DNA of 64,000 bases from Pseudomonadota bacterium (GTDB lineage Bacteria > Desulfobacterota > Desulfobulbia > Desulfobulbales > JAGXFP01). The stretch lies in contig JAHJAA010000044.1 of the NCBI GenBank assembly GCA_018814305.1, forward strand, positions 1 through 64,000. Direction: 5' to 3'. Shown in pieces: positions 17,156 through 25,424 of the stretch. The notes under the pieces were generated by a model that worked only from the letters and a program-made list of their open reading frames with translations, was not told the DNA's origin and made no database searches. Made by a program: the position numbers and the translations under genes. Within the stretch, counting starts at the first letter, position 1. The number at the start of each line of letters is the position of its first letter.

Positions 17156-17536
17156 GGGGTATCCTCCCTGTTTGCTGGTGATAGAACTTCGATTTTCCTC
17201 ATGGAACAAAATTAGCATAACCATCTCAGATGTGCTGTTGCTGTTTTGTGATCAATTGTAACAAAGTGTAAAAGACCGATTGCTCTTTTGCCGAAGGTCA
17301 GCGGGAAGATCTTGAAAAATGCCGTGTTATCAGGTGGTTTCGGCTGCCCCTGTTCCGCAGTTACAAATTGTCATATTTGTTCACAAATCCTCCACAGATA
17401 TCTCCCCCGGTTCCGTGTAAGACTCTCTGTAAGCTTGATGTGCAGAGGGCTTCTCGGTGTGCGGACGGGGATGAACGATGGTGAAAGCCAATCCCGATTG
17501 AATGCACTCCATAACAATTTTAACGTAGGTGAAAAC
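17156..17536. promoter_or_regulatory. Divergent control region between rstAB and the envelope cluster
   Basis: This region separates two outward-reading operons and holds no gene. It contains tgtaacaaagtgta (17257-17270), whose complement tacactttgttaca matches the RstA box TACATNTNGTTACA with one mismatch. A weaker GTTACA-N-type stretch lies near 17360. Promoter hexamers could not be fixed with confidence. Confidence 0.5.
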
Positions 17537-18199
17537 ATGAACGGAAAGAAAAGAAGTGTGTTGGGTTTGGTGGCAGTGATGAATCTGATTGGTGTCTTGG
17601 TCGCCGGCAATGTCATGGCCGATGAGGGGAACCAGCAACAGAATTTTCTCCAGGTTAAAGTCGGTATGTTCCAGCCGACCAGTGATCTTGATGACGCCGG
17701 GTACGATACCGGCGGCAATATTGCCATCGCCTATGATCGTTATCTCAGCAGGTACCTGATCCTGGAGGGAGCCATCGATCTTTCCGCCACCGAAAATAAT
17801 GATCTCTCCGGTAACACTGCCGCCACCGGCAAATATGACCTGGACAACACCCTGGCGGTCTCCTCGGTTCTGGTTACCCTCAAGGGGGAATATCCCCTTG
17901 GTCCGGTCTCAGTATTCGGCGGCGCCGGTGGAGGTATCTATGGGGTCACCTTGAACAGCGAGATCGATTCCGAGACCCTTGGCACCTTTACCAAGGATGA
18001 TACCGACGCAGTCTTCGGCGTTCAGGTAACGGCCGGAGCCAACTATGATGTTACCGAACGCATCTTTGTCGGGATTGAAGGGACCTATCGCTGGACTGAT
18101 GAGGTGAAGATGAACAAGACCGTTGCCTCGGTGCCGGTGATGTATAGCGGTGATTTGGACGGATACTCGGTGACCGTTAATACCGGGTTCCGATTTTAA
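17537..18199 (+). CDS. Outer-membrane beta-barrel (porin-like) protein
   Basis: A 220-residue protein with a signal peptide cleaved after VMA (residue ~25). The mature chain is a series of amphipathic strands and turns (YDTGGNIAIAYDRYLSRYLI, GAGGGIYGVTLNSEI) ending NTGFRF with a terminal phenylalanine, the OmpA/OmpW-like barrel hallmark. The ATG at 17537 is preferred to upstream starts because it opens directly into the signal peptide and has TAGGTG before it. It leads a three-gene cluster and is the most likely target of the adjacent RstAB system. Confidence 0.8.
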   Translation: MNGKKRSVLGLVAVMNLIGVLVAGNVMADEGNQQQNFLQVKVGMFQPTSDLDDAGYDTGGNIAIAYDRYLSRYLILEGAIDLSATENNDLSGNTAATGKYDLDNTLAVSSVLVTLKGEYPLGPVSVFGGAGGGIYGVTLNSEIDSETLGTFTKDDTDAVFGVQVTAGANYDVTERIFVGIEGTYRWTDEVKMNKTVASVPVMYSGDLDGYSVTVNTGFRF

Positions 18200-18215
18200 G
18201 CTGGGTTGATCGATC

Positions 18216-19304
18216 ATGAAAAGGATAATAACCTTTCAGGATTTCAGGTTGATGCTGGTCATGGGTGGCGTTTTCGCCACCCTGGCCATTGGGCTCTGGC
18301 AATTGACCGGCATGATCTTCTATCTCTATAACTTTACGATCATCGGCGTCTCACTGGTCCTCGGCATGGGGCTTTGGCCACTGTTGCCACAGCAACACAA
18401 ACCTTGGGCTCGCCGCCTCTCTCAACTCCTGGTCGGTGGCTACATGTTTTTCGGCCTGGGCATGGGATTGATTTATCTGCTTTTCGGGGTGATCTCACCG
18501 GAGAACATGCAGATCGAGGGCTTCTGGTTCTGGCTTTTGGGCGGGATCTCTGCCGCCTCGGTCATGCACTACCTGATCGCGAAAATCGTCGGACCCTTTA
18601 TATTTAATCGGGGGTGGTGCGGCTGGTCGTGTTGGACGGTGGCGCTACTCGATTTTTTGCCATGGAAAAAGTCGGCAGGGCGGGTTTCCCGCCGCTGGGA
18701 ACATCTCCGGTATCTGCATTTTGTCCTGGGGTTAGGGCTGGTTCTTATCTTGAATTGTTTCTATGACTACGGTTTGCCGCAAACCCTTGGCATGGTCGGA
18801 GATTTACCCGAACTAACATTTCCCGTATCCCGTTATGCCACCCTCTGGGAGATCTCGGAACTCTGGTGGTTTCTCGGGGGGAATCTCGCTTATTTCGGGG
18901 TGGGAATACTCTTGGCCTGGCGGTTGCGGGATAATCGGGCCTTCTGTAAGTACTTCTGTCCCGTTGCCGTTTTCCTTAAACTCGGGTCGCGGGCCTCACT
19001 GGTCAAGATCGGAGCCGACAGTGAGGCCTGCACCGATTGCAAGGTCTGCGAGAAGCATTGTCCCATGGATATTCGCCTGACCGAATATATTCAGCAGGGT
19101 CGCCGGGTCACCTGCTCCGAATGCATTTTATGCCTGACCTGCACCAGTGTCTGCCCCCAGCAGGCATTACAGGTGACCTTTGGTGGTGATCTCGGGACGA
19201 AGGATTTGGTGTGGCGACGATCTGATTATTTCCCCAGGGACCGGGCCACACGGCCACAAAAAAAAACAGGCCCTCGGGATAGGGGGGGGAGGAGTTTGTT
19301 ATGA
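18216..19304 (+). CDS. NapH/CcoG-like membrane 4Fe-4S protein
   Basis: A 362-residue protein with several transmembrane helices (~10-200). It has two membrane-associated CxxxC-type motifs (GWCGWSC and FCKYFCP), then a soluble domain with two 4Fe-4S clusters, CTDCKVCEKHCPMDI and CSECILCLTCTSVCP. This is the polyferredoxin architecture of NapH, CcoG and NosR-type quinol oxidising or electron-relay proteins. No terminal reductase is next to it. Its stop overlaps the following Omp85-type gene by four bases (ATGA). Confidence 0.85.
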   Translation: MKRIITFQDFRLMLVMGGVFATLAIGLWQLTGMIFYLYNFTIIGVSLVLGMGLWPLLPQQHKPWARRLSQLLVGGYMFFGLGMGLIYLLFGVISPENMQIEGFWFWLLGGISAASVMHYLIAKIVGPFIFNRGWCGWSCWTVALLDFLPWKKSAGRVSRRWEHLRYLHFVLGLGLVLILNCFYDYGLPQTLGMVGDLPELTFPVSRYATLWEISELWWFLGGNLAYFGVGILLAWRLRDNRAFCKYFCPVAVFLKLGSRASLVKIGADSEACTDCKVCEKHCPMDIRLTEYIQQGRRVTCSECILCLTCTSVCPQQALQVTFGGDLGTKDLVWRRSDYFPRDRATRPQKKTGPRDRGGRSLL

Positions 19305-20455
19305 GTAAAAAATCATCTTCGAAACGTTGGCTACGGTACGGTTTGGGATTATTTCTCGTGCTCTCTGTGGTAGTGCCCTCCCGGCTTTGGGCCGAGGAGG
19401 GATCGACCGGGAGACAACCCGAGGGAGGAGTGGAGACGGCATCTCCCGATCATCCCTTTGACCAGCAACGGTGGGCGGCCTTTCCGGTCATCGCCAGCAG
19501 TCCCGAGACCGGCATGATGCTGGGGGGAATGTTGTTCCATTTTCGGCCGGTTGAGGTCCCTGGGCAGCAGGCTTCCACCATCGATCTTATGGCCTTTGGG
19601 ACCACCAAGGGGCAATACGGTCTGACGTTTTCGCCGAATATCTTATTGGCCTCGGGTGCGTATCGGATCAATGCCGTGGTGGGTGGGAGTCTCTGGAAAG
19701 CCAATTACTATAAACCGGGGAACGATTCTCCCGACCTTTCGGAAAAATATGAAGTAACGTCGCTGACCGGCAATCTCACCCTGGAAAGGCGGTGGTTTGA
19801 TTCTCTGGTTTTTGATCTCCTCGGTTTTTACGACAAGAGCGAAATTGACGTGGCAACGGGTGGGATGCTGGCAACCGGGCAGGTTCTTGGGACAAAGGAT
19901 GGTACCTACGTGGGGTTGGGGATGGGCGGGGGGTATGGTACCCGGGATAATACCAACGCACCCACCTGCGGAGTTGTCGCCAGGTACCGGTATGTAAAAT
20001 ATGCCGAGGGTTTTGGCAGCGATCTTGATTTTAGCCTGCAAAACGTGGAGCTGCGCTACTACCGAAAAATCGGCTGGAGAAAGGATTCGGTGCTGGCCTT
20101 GGCCGTCGATGTCAAAGGTGCCGATGGAGAGGTGCCGTTCCGTTATCTCTCTTCTCCTGATGGCACCATGATTTTACGGGGGATTGAAAATGGTCGGTAT
20201 AGGGATCGAGACATGATTTCCCTGCAGTCAGAATATCGTTTCCCGATCTATAAAAAAATCTCCGGGACCGTCTTTGTCGAAGCGGCCCAAGTGGCCCCCA
20301 GGCTGGGTGATCTGGAAATCAATGAGTTTAAATCCAGCCTGGGCAGTGGTTTTCGCTATGCATTGAATCAGGATCAACGTTTTAATATCCGCGCCGACGT
20401 TGCCTGGGTGGATAATGGAATTGGGGTGATCGTCAACATTCGGGAGGCCTTCTGA
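19301..20455 (+). CDS. Omp85/BamA-type outer-membrane barrel protein
   Basis: A 384-residue exported protein with a signal peptide ending LWA (~31). There are no POTRA domains. The first 50 mature residues lead straight into a beta-barrel with the Omp85 signature LRGIENGRYRDRD (~300) followed by EYRFPI, and the C-terminus ends in phenylalanine (NIREAF). POTRA-less Omp85 barrels occur in several families of unknown role; patatin-fused and 'surface antigen' types are relatives. It is coupled to the Fe-S membrane protein upstream. Function is not assigned. Confidence 0.8.
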   Translation: MSKKSSSKRWLRYGLGLFLVLSVVVPSRLWAEEGSTGRQPEGGVETASPDHPFDQQRWAAFPVIASSPETGMMLGGMLFHFRPVEVPGQQASTIDLMAFGTTKGQYGLTFSPNILLASGAYRINAVVGGSLWKANYYKPGNDSPDLSEKYEVTSLTGNLTLERRWFDSLVFDLLGFYDKSEIDVATGGMLATGQVLGTKDGTYVGLGMGGGYGTRDNTNAPTCGVVARYRYVKYAEGFGSDLDFSLQNVELRYYRKIGWRKDSVLALAVDVKGADGEVPFRYLSSPDGTMILRGIENGRYRDRDMISLQSEYRFPIYKKISGTVFVEAAQVAPRLGDLEINEFKSSLGSGFRYALNQDQRFNIRADVAWVDNGIGVIVNIREAF

Positions 20456-20592
20456 TTGGTGGTTTGGATCATCCGAGAAAGCAACTGGTGAAGTGGCACG
20501 TTACGAGGTGAAGCTGACCCCATAGTAAGGGAGGTGCGCGGGACTCCCTGCCGTGCTTAATGCTGTTGAGAGGTTCTTTGCCCCTCTCCTTT

Positions 20593-21006
20593 CTATTTGG
20601 CAAATCTTTCCCGGTATTTTCGGCGGATCTCTTCGGGCCACAACGATTGAATATAGGTGATGATGGCCAGACTCTCTTTTTTGCTGAGGGTGTCCCCAAA
20701 AGATGGCATGGGTGAAGATTTATCAATTGATCCCTCTTGGATATAGTGCAAGAGCAATGTCGGAGGGTGGTGCCAACTGTGGGCTGTGCCGTTGAGGGCA
20801 GGAGCCAATCGCTTCCCTTGAGCTGTGGATCCTCCGTTGGGATTCAGGGGGTCTTGGCCTCGGGCGTCTTGCCCATGACATGGCACACAATGAACTTTAA
20901 AGAGGTTTTTGCCCAGGGCTCTTTCCTGGCTGGATTCGGTAGTGATACAACTCGTAATGATCGTTCCCGAGATGATCATTACCAGAACAGGCAGGATGTT
21001 TTTCAT
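20593..21006 (-). CDS. Class I cytochrome c lipoprotein
   Basis: A 137-residue exported protein with a lipoprotein signal (lipobox ITSC at ~20). It has one c-type haem site, CVPCH (~40), and a distal methionine candidate in SPMPSFGD (~100), followed by the usual C-terminal helix (SKKESLAIITYIQSLW). It probably transfers electrons on the periplasmic side. No partner oxidase or reductase is next to it. The gene is alone between convergent and tandem units. Confidence 0.88.
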   Translation of the reverse strand: MKNILPVLVMIISGTIITSCITTESSQERALGKNLFKVHCVPCHGQDARGQDPLNPNGGSTAQGKRLAPALNGTAHSWHHPPTLLLHYIQEGSIDKSSPMPSFGDTLSKKESLAIITYIQSLWPEEIRRKYRERFAK

Positions 21007-21039
21007 TCTTTTCTCAGAGGGATATGCGTAATTCCGATA

Positions 21040-21930
21040 TTAAGGATGTTCGCTAAAACTTGATTTTGTTGCTTTGGCGATGTGCATCATTGCCAGGATG
21101 AGTGCCCCCACGATGAGGCCGGCCACCAGGTTTGCAGCCATGGCGGGCATGATCGCCAAAGCATGGTGCACCGCTTCGATGTTATGGACAAACATCCCTC
21201 CCCCAACCAGCAGCATTGCAACAGTGCCGATGACACCAAGCAAACGAATAACCCTCGGCAAAGAAGCCACCAGGAGTTTGCCGTTGAAGCGCAGGCTGTG
21301 GGCAGGAATTCCCTCAAGCGTTGCTGCCTGCTTGATCAGATACAATCCGGTATCATCCATTCGCACCAGGAGCGCCACCAGGCCGTAGACTCCGACGGTG
21401 GCCAGGAGGGCGACTACGCTGACCACCAGGATTTGAACGGGTAGAGTCTGCCCGATCACCGTTCCCAGCGCGATGACAATGATCTCGATTGAGAGGATGA
21501 AATCGGTGCGGATCGCGGCTTTGATTTTGGCGATTTCACGTCGGTCCAGCTCCTTTGGATCCATTGAGCCCCTGGCTGCGAACTTTATGGCTTTGTGACC
21601 GATGATCCACTCATAGACCTTTTCCGTACCTTCAAAACTGAGATAGGCACCGCCCAACAGCAAGATGGGCACAATCAACCAGGGCAGGTAGGCGCTCAAC
21701 AGGAAGGTCCCCGGTAAAATAATCACTTTGTTGAGGAGCGAGCCTTTGGTGATCGCCCAGATCACCGGCAGTTCGCGTGAGGCATGAAATCCGGTCGCCT
21801 GCTCGGCATTAACCGCCAGATCGTCACCCAGGATTCCGGCGGTTTTTTTGGCCGCAACCTTGCTCATGACTGCCGCATCATCGAGTAGCATCGCCACATC
21901 ATCAAGAATTGCAAAAATGCCACTTGCCAT
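21040..21930 (-). CDS. DUF808 (YedI-like) inner-membrane protein
   Basis: A 296-residue membrane protein beginning MASGIFAILDDVAMLLDD, the characteristic DUF808 start, with KKTAGILGDDLAVNAEQATG near residue 30. It has a run of hydrophobic helices and the KAAIRTDFILSIEIIVIALG segment near residue 160. E. coli YedI has no firmly known function. The ATG at 21930 is chosen because the family begins there; the extra 12 residues from 21966 are not family-like. The cytochrome c gene lies 34 bases downstream on the same strand. Confidence 0.88.
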   Translation of the reverse strand: MASGIFAILDDVAMLLDDAAVMSKVAAKKTAGILGDDLAVNAEQATGFHASRELPVIWAITKGSLLNKVIILPGTFLLSAYLPWLIVPILLLGGAYLSFEGTEKVYEWIIGHKAIKFAARGSMDPKELDRREIAKIKAAIRTDFILSIEIIVIALGTVIGQTLPVQILVVSVVALLATVGVYGLVALLVRMDDTGLYLIKQAATLEGIPAHSLRFNGKLLVASLPRVIRLLGVIGTVAMLLVGGGMFVHNIEAVHHALAIMPAMAANLVAGLIVGALILAMMHIAKATKSSFSEHP

Positions 21931-22253
21931 CCTGTGAATTCCTCGCCGAAGGTGATTGCCTGTCATATGAAAAAACCGGAAGGATTGCAGGCTTTCACTT
22001 GGGCATAAAATGGTTGGGCCTAATCACCAAGCTTTCATGGTGGTCAAGTTTTGGCCGGGCATCAGAACCGTTAAGGTTTTGTTTCCTTCGTCTTCAAGCC
22101 ATTTGTTATCAATGATGGTAATGGAGAACAGACACTAGATAAATCCTCTTATTCTTTTCCCTGTCCGATGTAACTTCTGGAAGAAATGCCAGGTGAATAA
22201 AAGTATCCATTTTTTACTCGCTTGTCATGAGGCGAATAATGGGTCAGCGTGTC
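21931..22253. other. Intergenic stretch without recognisable features
   Basis: No gene, repeat or terminator is convincing between the DUF808 start and the direct repeat at 22254. Confidence 0.4.
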
Positions 22254-22279
22254 TGCTGATGGTTCGTGACCATTTAGTT

Positions 22280-22423
22280 AGTTTTCATCCAGAAACGAGG
22301 ATTTTTGTTCGAGAGCAAGGCGCGAAGGCGACGAAAAAGCGGAGCGTACTTGGGTACGTGAGCATTTTTCGGCAACTGAGCAACGCAGCTATCGGACAAA
22401 AAGACCGTTTCTGGACGGAAACT
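22280..22423 (+). repeat. Palindromic intergenic element, type 2, copy A
   Basis: A 144-bp unit with ends agttttcatccagaaacg (22280-22297) and its imperfect complement cgtttctggacggaaact (22406-22423). The interior (…cgtacttgggtacgtgagc…) is shared with copy B. Open frames across it are by-products of the repeat, not genes. Confidence 0.65.
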
Positions 22424-22549
22424 AGTTAATCGTTTTGAGCTAAAGAGCGAGTTGAAGGGTTATTGGCCCTACTGACCAAGACAATATGGAACAGTCCTGC
22501 CGGTCAAGGAAAACCGTGGTTGGACTTACCGGGTAAAGAAGTGTAAAAA

Positions 22550-22723
22550 CTACTTGTGCGGGACCATGCCGCCTAAGTTGACGCACTCCAGGCAGTATTT
22601 TTGGTTTGATGAAGGGCTCTGGCACTTAGTACAGTAGTTTTTGCCGCAAGCCTGGCAATGGTTGAGTGTTGATTGATCAGCCTTTTTGCCACAGATTTCA
22701 CAATTTACCATCTCTTTTGTCAT
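22550..22723 (-). CDS. Small zinc-ribbon protein, 57 aa
   Basis: This short gene lies between two inverted palindromic repeats. The product has four cysteine pairs or near pairs: CEIC (~8), CQAC (~23), CTKC (~31) and CLEC (~44), plus a histidine just before the second pair. That pattern suggests one or two zinc sites in a ribbon or B-box-like fold. The ATG at 22723 has AGGTG upstream; an internal ATG at 22711 is possible. It could bind nucleic acid or a protein partner; nothing further is visible. The regular cysteine spacing over the whole frame is strong evidence that it is a real gene. Confidence 0.65.
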   Translation of the reverse strand: MTKEMVNCEICGKKADQSTLNHCQACGKNYCTKCQSPSSNQKYCLECVNLGGMVPHK

Positions 22724-23001
22724 GGGGCACCTGTCTGAATTGTCCAGTGCGCCTGCCTCGCGCCAGGGGGCTTCCTCCGGTGATAACTCGTCACGAGATA
22801 TGCAAGCGTATTTGATGAACTACTTCAAAAATCCGTGTTGTTTTATTCTAGCAAAAAATATTCTAAGAATACATCTGGTTTTTGAGAATTATGCGAGGGG
22901 GGGCGAGGATCAATAAAGCTGATCGTTAATTCTTGTGCGATGCGTTCCTGGATTGAATGGTATGAAATCTGGTTTGACCCAGCTGCCAATGGTATTTAGA
23001 A

Positions 23002-23170
23002 TAGTTCCCGTCTAGAAACGGTCTTTTCGGAGTCTCGCAAGCTTGCTCACCTGCCCGATAGCTGCGTTGCTTAGTTGCCGAAAAATGCTCACGTACCCAA
23101 GTACGCTCGGCTTTTCGTCGTCCCCGTGTCTTGCTTTCGACCAAAAAACCTCGTTTCCTGATGGAAACTA
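23002..23170 (-). repeat. Palindromic intergenic element, type 2, copy B
   Basis: A 169-bp unit in the opposite orientation to copy A, with the same core (gctcacgtacccaagtacgc). Its ends are tagttcccgtctagaaacg and cgtttcctgatggaaacta. The right end is immediately followed by an exact inverted duplicate, giving a 14-bp perfect hairpin at 23157-23187. Confidence 0.65.
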
Positions 23171-23187
23171 GAATAGTTTCCATCAGG

Positions 23188-23674
23188 CACTTGAATAACA
23201 TGGGCGCTAATGCCCTCGGGATATATATGGGTCCGTTTGTTTCCCCAGAAAGGGTAATTGGCCGTTTTCGCAGGGGGTCGATCAAGATCAGCTGTCGTCT
23301 CAGCCTTGAAATGGTTTTTTTAAGTAAAGTATCTTGATCAATACCGGTACCCATGCTGATGGTTCGTGAAGACTGGTGCTCACCACTGGTTTCCGAATTT
23401 GAGCGGAATTTGTGGAAGGTGTTACGGTGAAACCTGAAAACTATAAAGAGTGGGACTTATGACCCTTTTGCCTTGGCGGGGACGGCTGGCACTTATCTTT
23501 CTGCCGGTTGCTCTCTGTTTTGATTTGATCCATTATGCGTTCTTTCATGACAGCTCTTGTACCTTTGGCATTTTCTGTCTAAAAAAATATGCTTGTAACT
23601 CTTCATCCCCGTCTTTGGCCAGATCCTCTTTCCCAAATACGCCAAGGGGTGGGTCAGGAATTTCTTTTTGAATT
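23188..23674. other. Intergenic region before the radical SAM gene
   Basis: No confident gene is present. A 71-codon frame starting at about 23459 (hydrophobic, with cysteines, stopping three bases before the radical SAM start) is the only candidate. Parts of 23206-23337 have a faint coding look that could be gene remnant. Confidence 0.3.
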
Positions 23675-24580
23675 ATGCGTAAATTAGCTTTTGGATACTC
23701 GACCAGGTGCACTATCCGGTGCGCCCATTGTGTGGCCTCAGGAGATCATCCTAATAGTATAAAGATGGACCATGAGACGGCCAAAGGGTTGATTCTGGAG
23801 TTGGCCAGGGCAGGGGTCGGCGGAGTCAGCTTTTCAGCTGGTGAACCGATGCTCTACCGCAATGAAATTGGTGAACTGGTGAAGCTGTGCCGGCACAGCA
23901 GCATCTATACGAGAATTGTGACCAATAGTTTTTGGGCCAGAACGGATGAGGTTGCCGATCAGTTGGTCGCAGAGCTTAAGGAAAACGGGCTTTGCCAGTT
24001 GCGGTTGAGTTTTTCGCGCTGGCATCAGCAACATGTGAGCCGGGACAATATCTTACGGGCGGCGCAAAGCTGTCGGAAGATCGGCCTGGAATATTTTGTT
24101 TCATTTATTACCGATTTTTCTGAAGAGGATGATCCATATGAGCAATATTTGCGTGATCATGGCCTCACCTTTTTCCCCGAACCCGTTATTTATGCCGGAA
24201 GGGCGGAATCTTTCGATCGCAGAAAAATTTTTACCGATTATCAGGCAAACTGTTGTGAGATGAACCCCTATCTGACGCCGGATCTCCATATGTACGGGTG
24301 TTGCGATGCGGGGAGCCATTTCTCTGAAACAAACTTTTTTTATCTGGGGAGCCTGAATGATACTCCTTTGGAACAGCTTTTCCGTAAAAGTGAAACAGAT
24401 CCGATGTTCACCCTGATTAGGACCATGGGTATAACCAATATCGCCTCATATGCCGGGATGAGTGGGCGCGAGATTATCACCTATAGTAAATGCGAACTGT
24501 GTCGGCAACTGTTTAACTCCCCTGAAACTTTATCACGGCTGCGGGCCGAAGTTCATAAACTGTCCGCCTGGAGGCGTTAG
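23675..24580 (+). CDS. Radical SAM protein of unknown substrate
   Basis: A 301-residue protein with the radical SAM cluster motif CTIRCAHC (CxxxCxxC) at residues ~12-19, and the GGE-like SAM motif SAGEP near residue 50. A C-terminal cysteine set (NCCEMNPYL, YGCCDAG, CELC) could bind an auxiliary cluster in SPASM fashion. The domain order resembles peptide-modifying or anaerobic maturase enzymes, but no clear precursor peptide or partner is adjacent. It is a single intact gene. Confidence 0.8.
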   Translation: MRKLAFGYSTRCTIRCAHCVASGDHPNSIKMDHETAKGLILELARAGVGGVSFSAGEPMLYRNEIGELVKLCRHSSIYTRIVTNSFWARTDEVADQLVAELKENGLCQLRLSFSRWHQQHVSRDNILRAAQSCRKIGLEYFVSFITDFSEEDDPYEQYLRDHGLTFFPEPVIYAGRAESFDRRKIFTDYQANCCEMNPYLTPDLHMYGCCDAGSHFSETNFFYLGSLNDTPLEQLFRKSETDPMFTLIRTMGITNIASYAGMSGREIITYSKCELCRQLFNSPETLSRLRAEVHKLSAWRR

Positions 24581-24645
24581 GTGATTTGGGTGACAACGGC
24601 CCATAACGCACCTCCAAGTCAAAAAAAATCTACCGAGAATGAACA

Positions 24646-25347
24646 ATGCGTTTAATGACTAAAAAAATGAAACTGCTGGTACTTTTGGTCTTTTTAGCGG
24701 GGGTTGCCGGAGTATATCATCTGGCCGGTCAGGAGGAAGATGTGGCAGAGGCGGATTTGGCTACCCTGTACACAGAATCTCAATTGGCAGCGAAGGTAAT
24801 TGAATTCGGGGATGGGCTGTATGCCATGTTGGATACCAGTAAAGGGGAGATTCTCCTGCGGTTGGAATTTGAAAAAGTGCCGATGACCGTGGTGAATTTT
24901 GTCGGTCTGGCCGAGGGAACCATTAAAACAAACCGGGGGGAAGGGGTCCGTTTTTATGATGGATTGAAATTTCATCGGGTGATTAAAAAATTCATGATTC
25001 AGGGCGGTGACCCCCGTGGAAACGGCAGTGGTGGGCCGGGTTATGAATTCCCGGATGAGTTCCATCCCCAGCTACTCCATCGCGGTCCGGGTATTCTGTC
25101 CATGGCCAATGCCGGTCGGAATACCAATGGCAGCCAGTTTTTTATCACCCATGGCTCAACCCCGACCTTAAACAGATTACACTCGATTTTTGGGCGGGTT
25201 GTGGAGGGTCAGGAGGTGGTGAACTTGATTGATAAGGGTGACAGGATCAGACGCGTGAGTATTATCCGGGCTGGAGAAAAAGCCAGGGATTTTGTCGCCG
25301 ATCAGGCGACCTTTGATCGGTTGGTGCAACAGGCAAAAAAGAAATAA
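24646..25347 (+). CDS. Exported cyclophilin-type peptidyl-prolyl isomerase
   Basis: A 233-residue protein. A single hydrophobic N-terminal segment (~8-27) acts as an uncleaved anchor or signal. The cyclophilin domain (~60-215) contains FHRVIKKFMIQGGDP, the catalytic arginine region, SMANAGRNTNGSQFFI and the LNRLHSIFGRVVEG segment. It catalyses cis-trans isomerisation at proline in envelope proteins. An ATG at 24646 opens the frame; an alternative lies at residue 4 or 8. It is transcribed alone. Confidence 0.9.
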   Translation: MRLMTKKMKLLVLLVFLAGVAGVYHLAGQEEDVAEADLATLYTESQLAAKVIEFGDGLYAMLDTSKGEILLRLEFEKVPMTVVNFVGLAEGTIKTNRGEGVRFYDGLKFHRVIKKFMIQGGDPRGNGSGGPGYEFPDEFHPQLLHRGPGILSMANAGRNTNGSQFFITHGSTPTLNRLHSIFGRVVEGQEVVNLIDKGDRIRRVSIIRAGEKARDFVADQATFDRLVQQAKKK

Positions 25348-25424
25348 TGGATGGCAGGATTTTTGGGTTATTTAAGGAGTAAAAGGGGCTTTTCTGGGTG
25401 AAAACTCCTGGCAAGTAGGGGGGG

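Larger units (their letters stand above)
22254..23369. mobile_element. 1.1-kb island bounded by a 16-bp direct repeat
   Basis: The sequence tgctgatggttcgtga occurs at 22254-22269 and again, identically, at 23354-23369, exactly 1100 bases apart. Inside are two related palindromic elements in opposite orientation (22280-22423 and 23002-23170) and, between them, a small zinc-ribbon gene. The layout is that of a composite non-autonomous element with a target duplication or recombination repeat. No transposase is present, so mobility would need help in trans. Confidence 0.35.

Noticed and set aside
22193-22429. 78-codon plus-strand frame across repeat copy A
   Set aside because: The frame is produced by the palindromic repeat; similar frames occur over its other copies, and there is no ribosome site or family.
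22926-23354. 142-codon minus-strand frame across repeat copy B
   Set aside because: Most of it is translation of the repeat element, so it is not credible as a protein.
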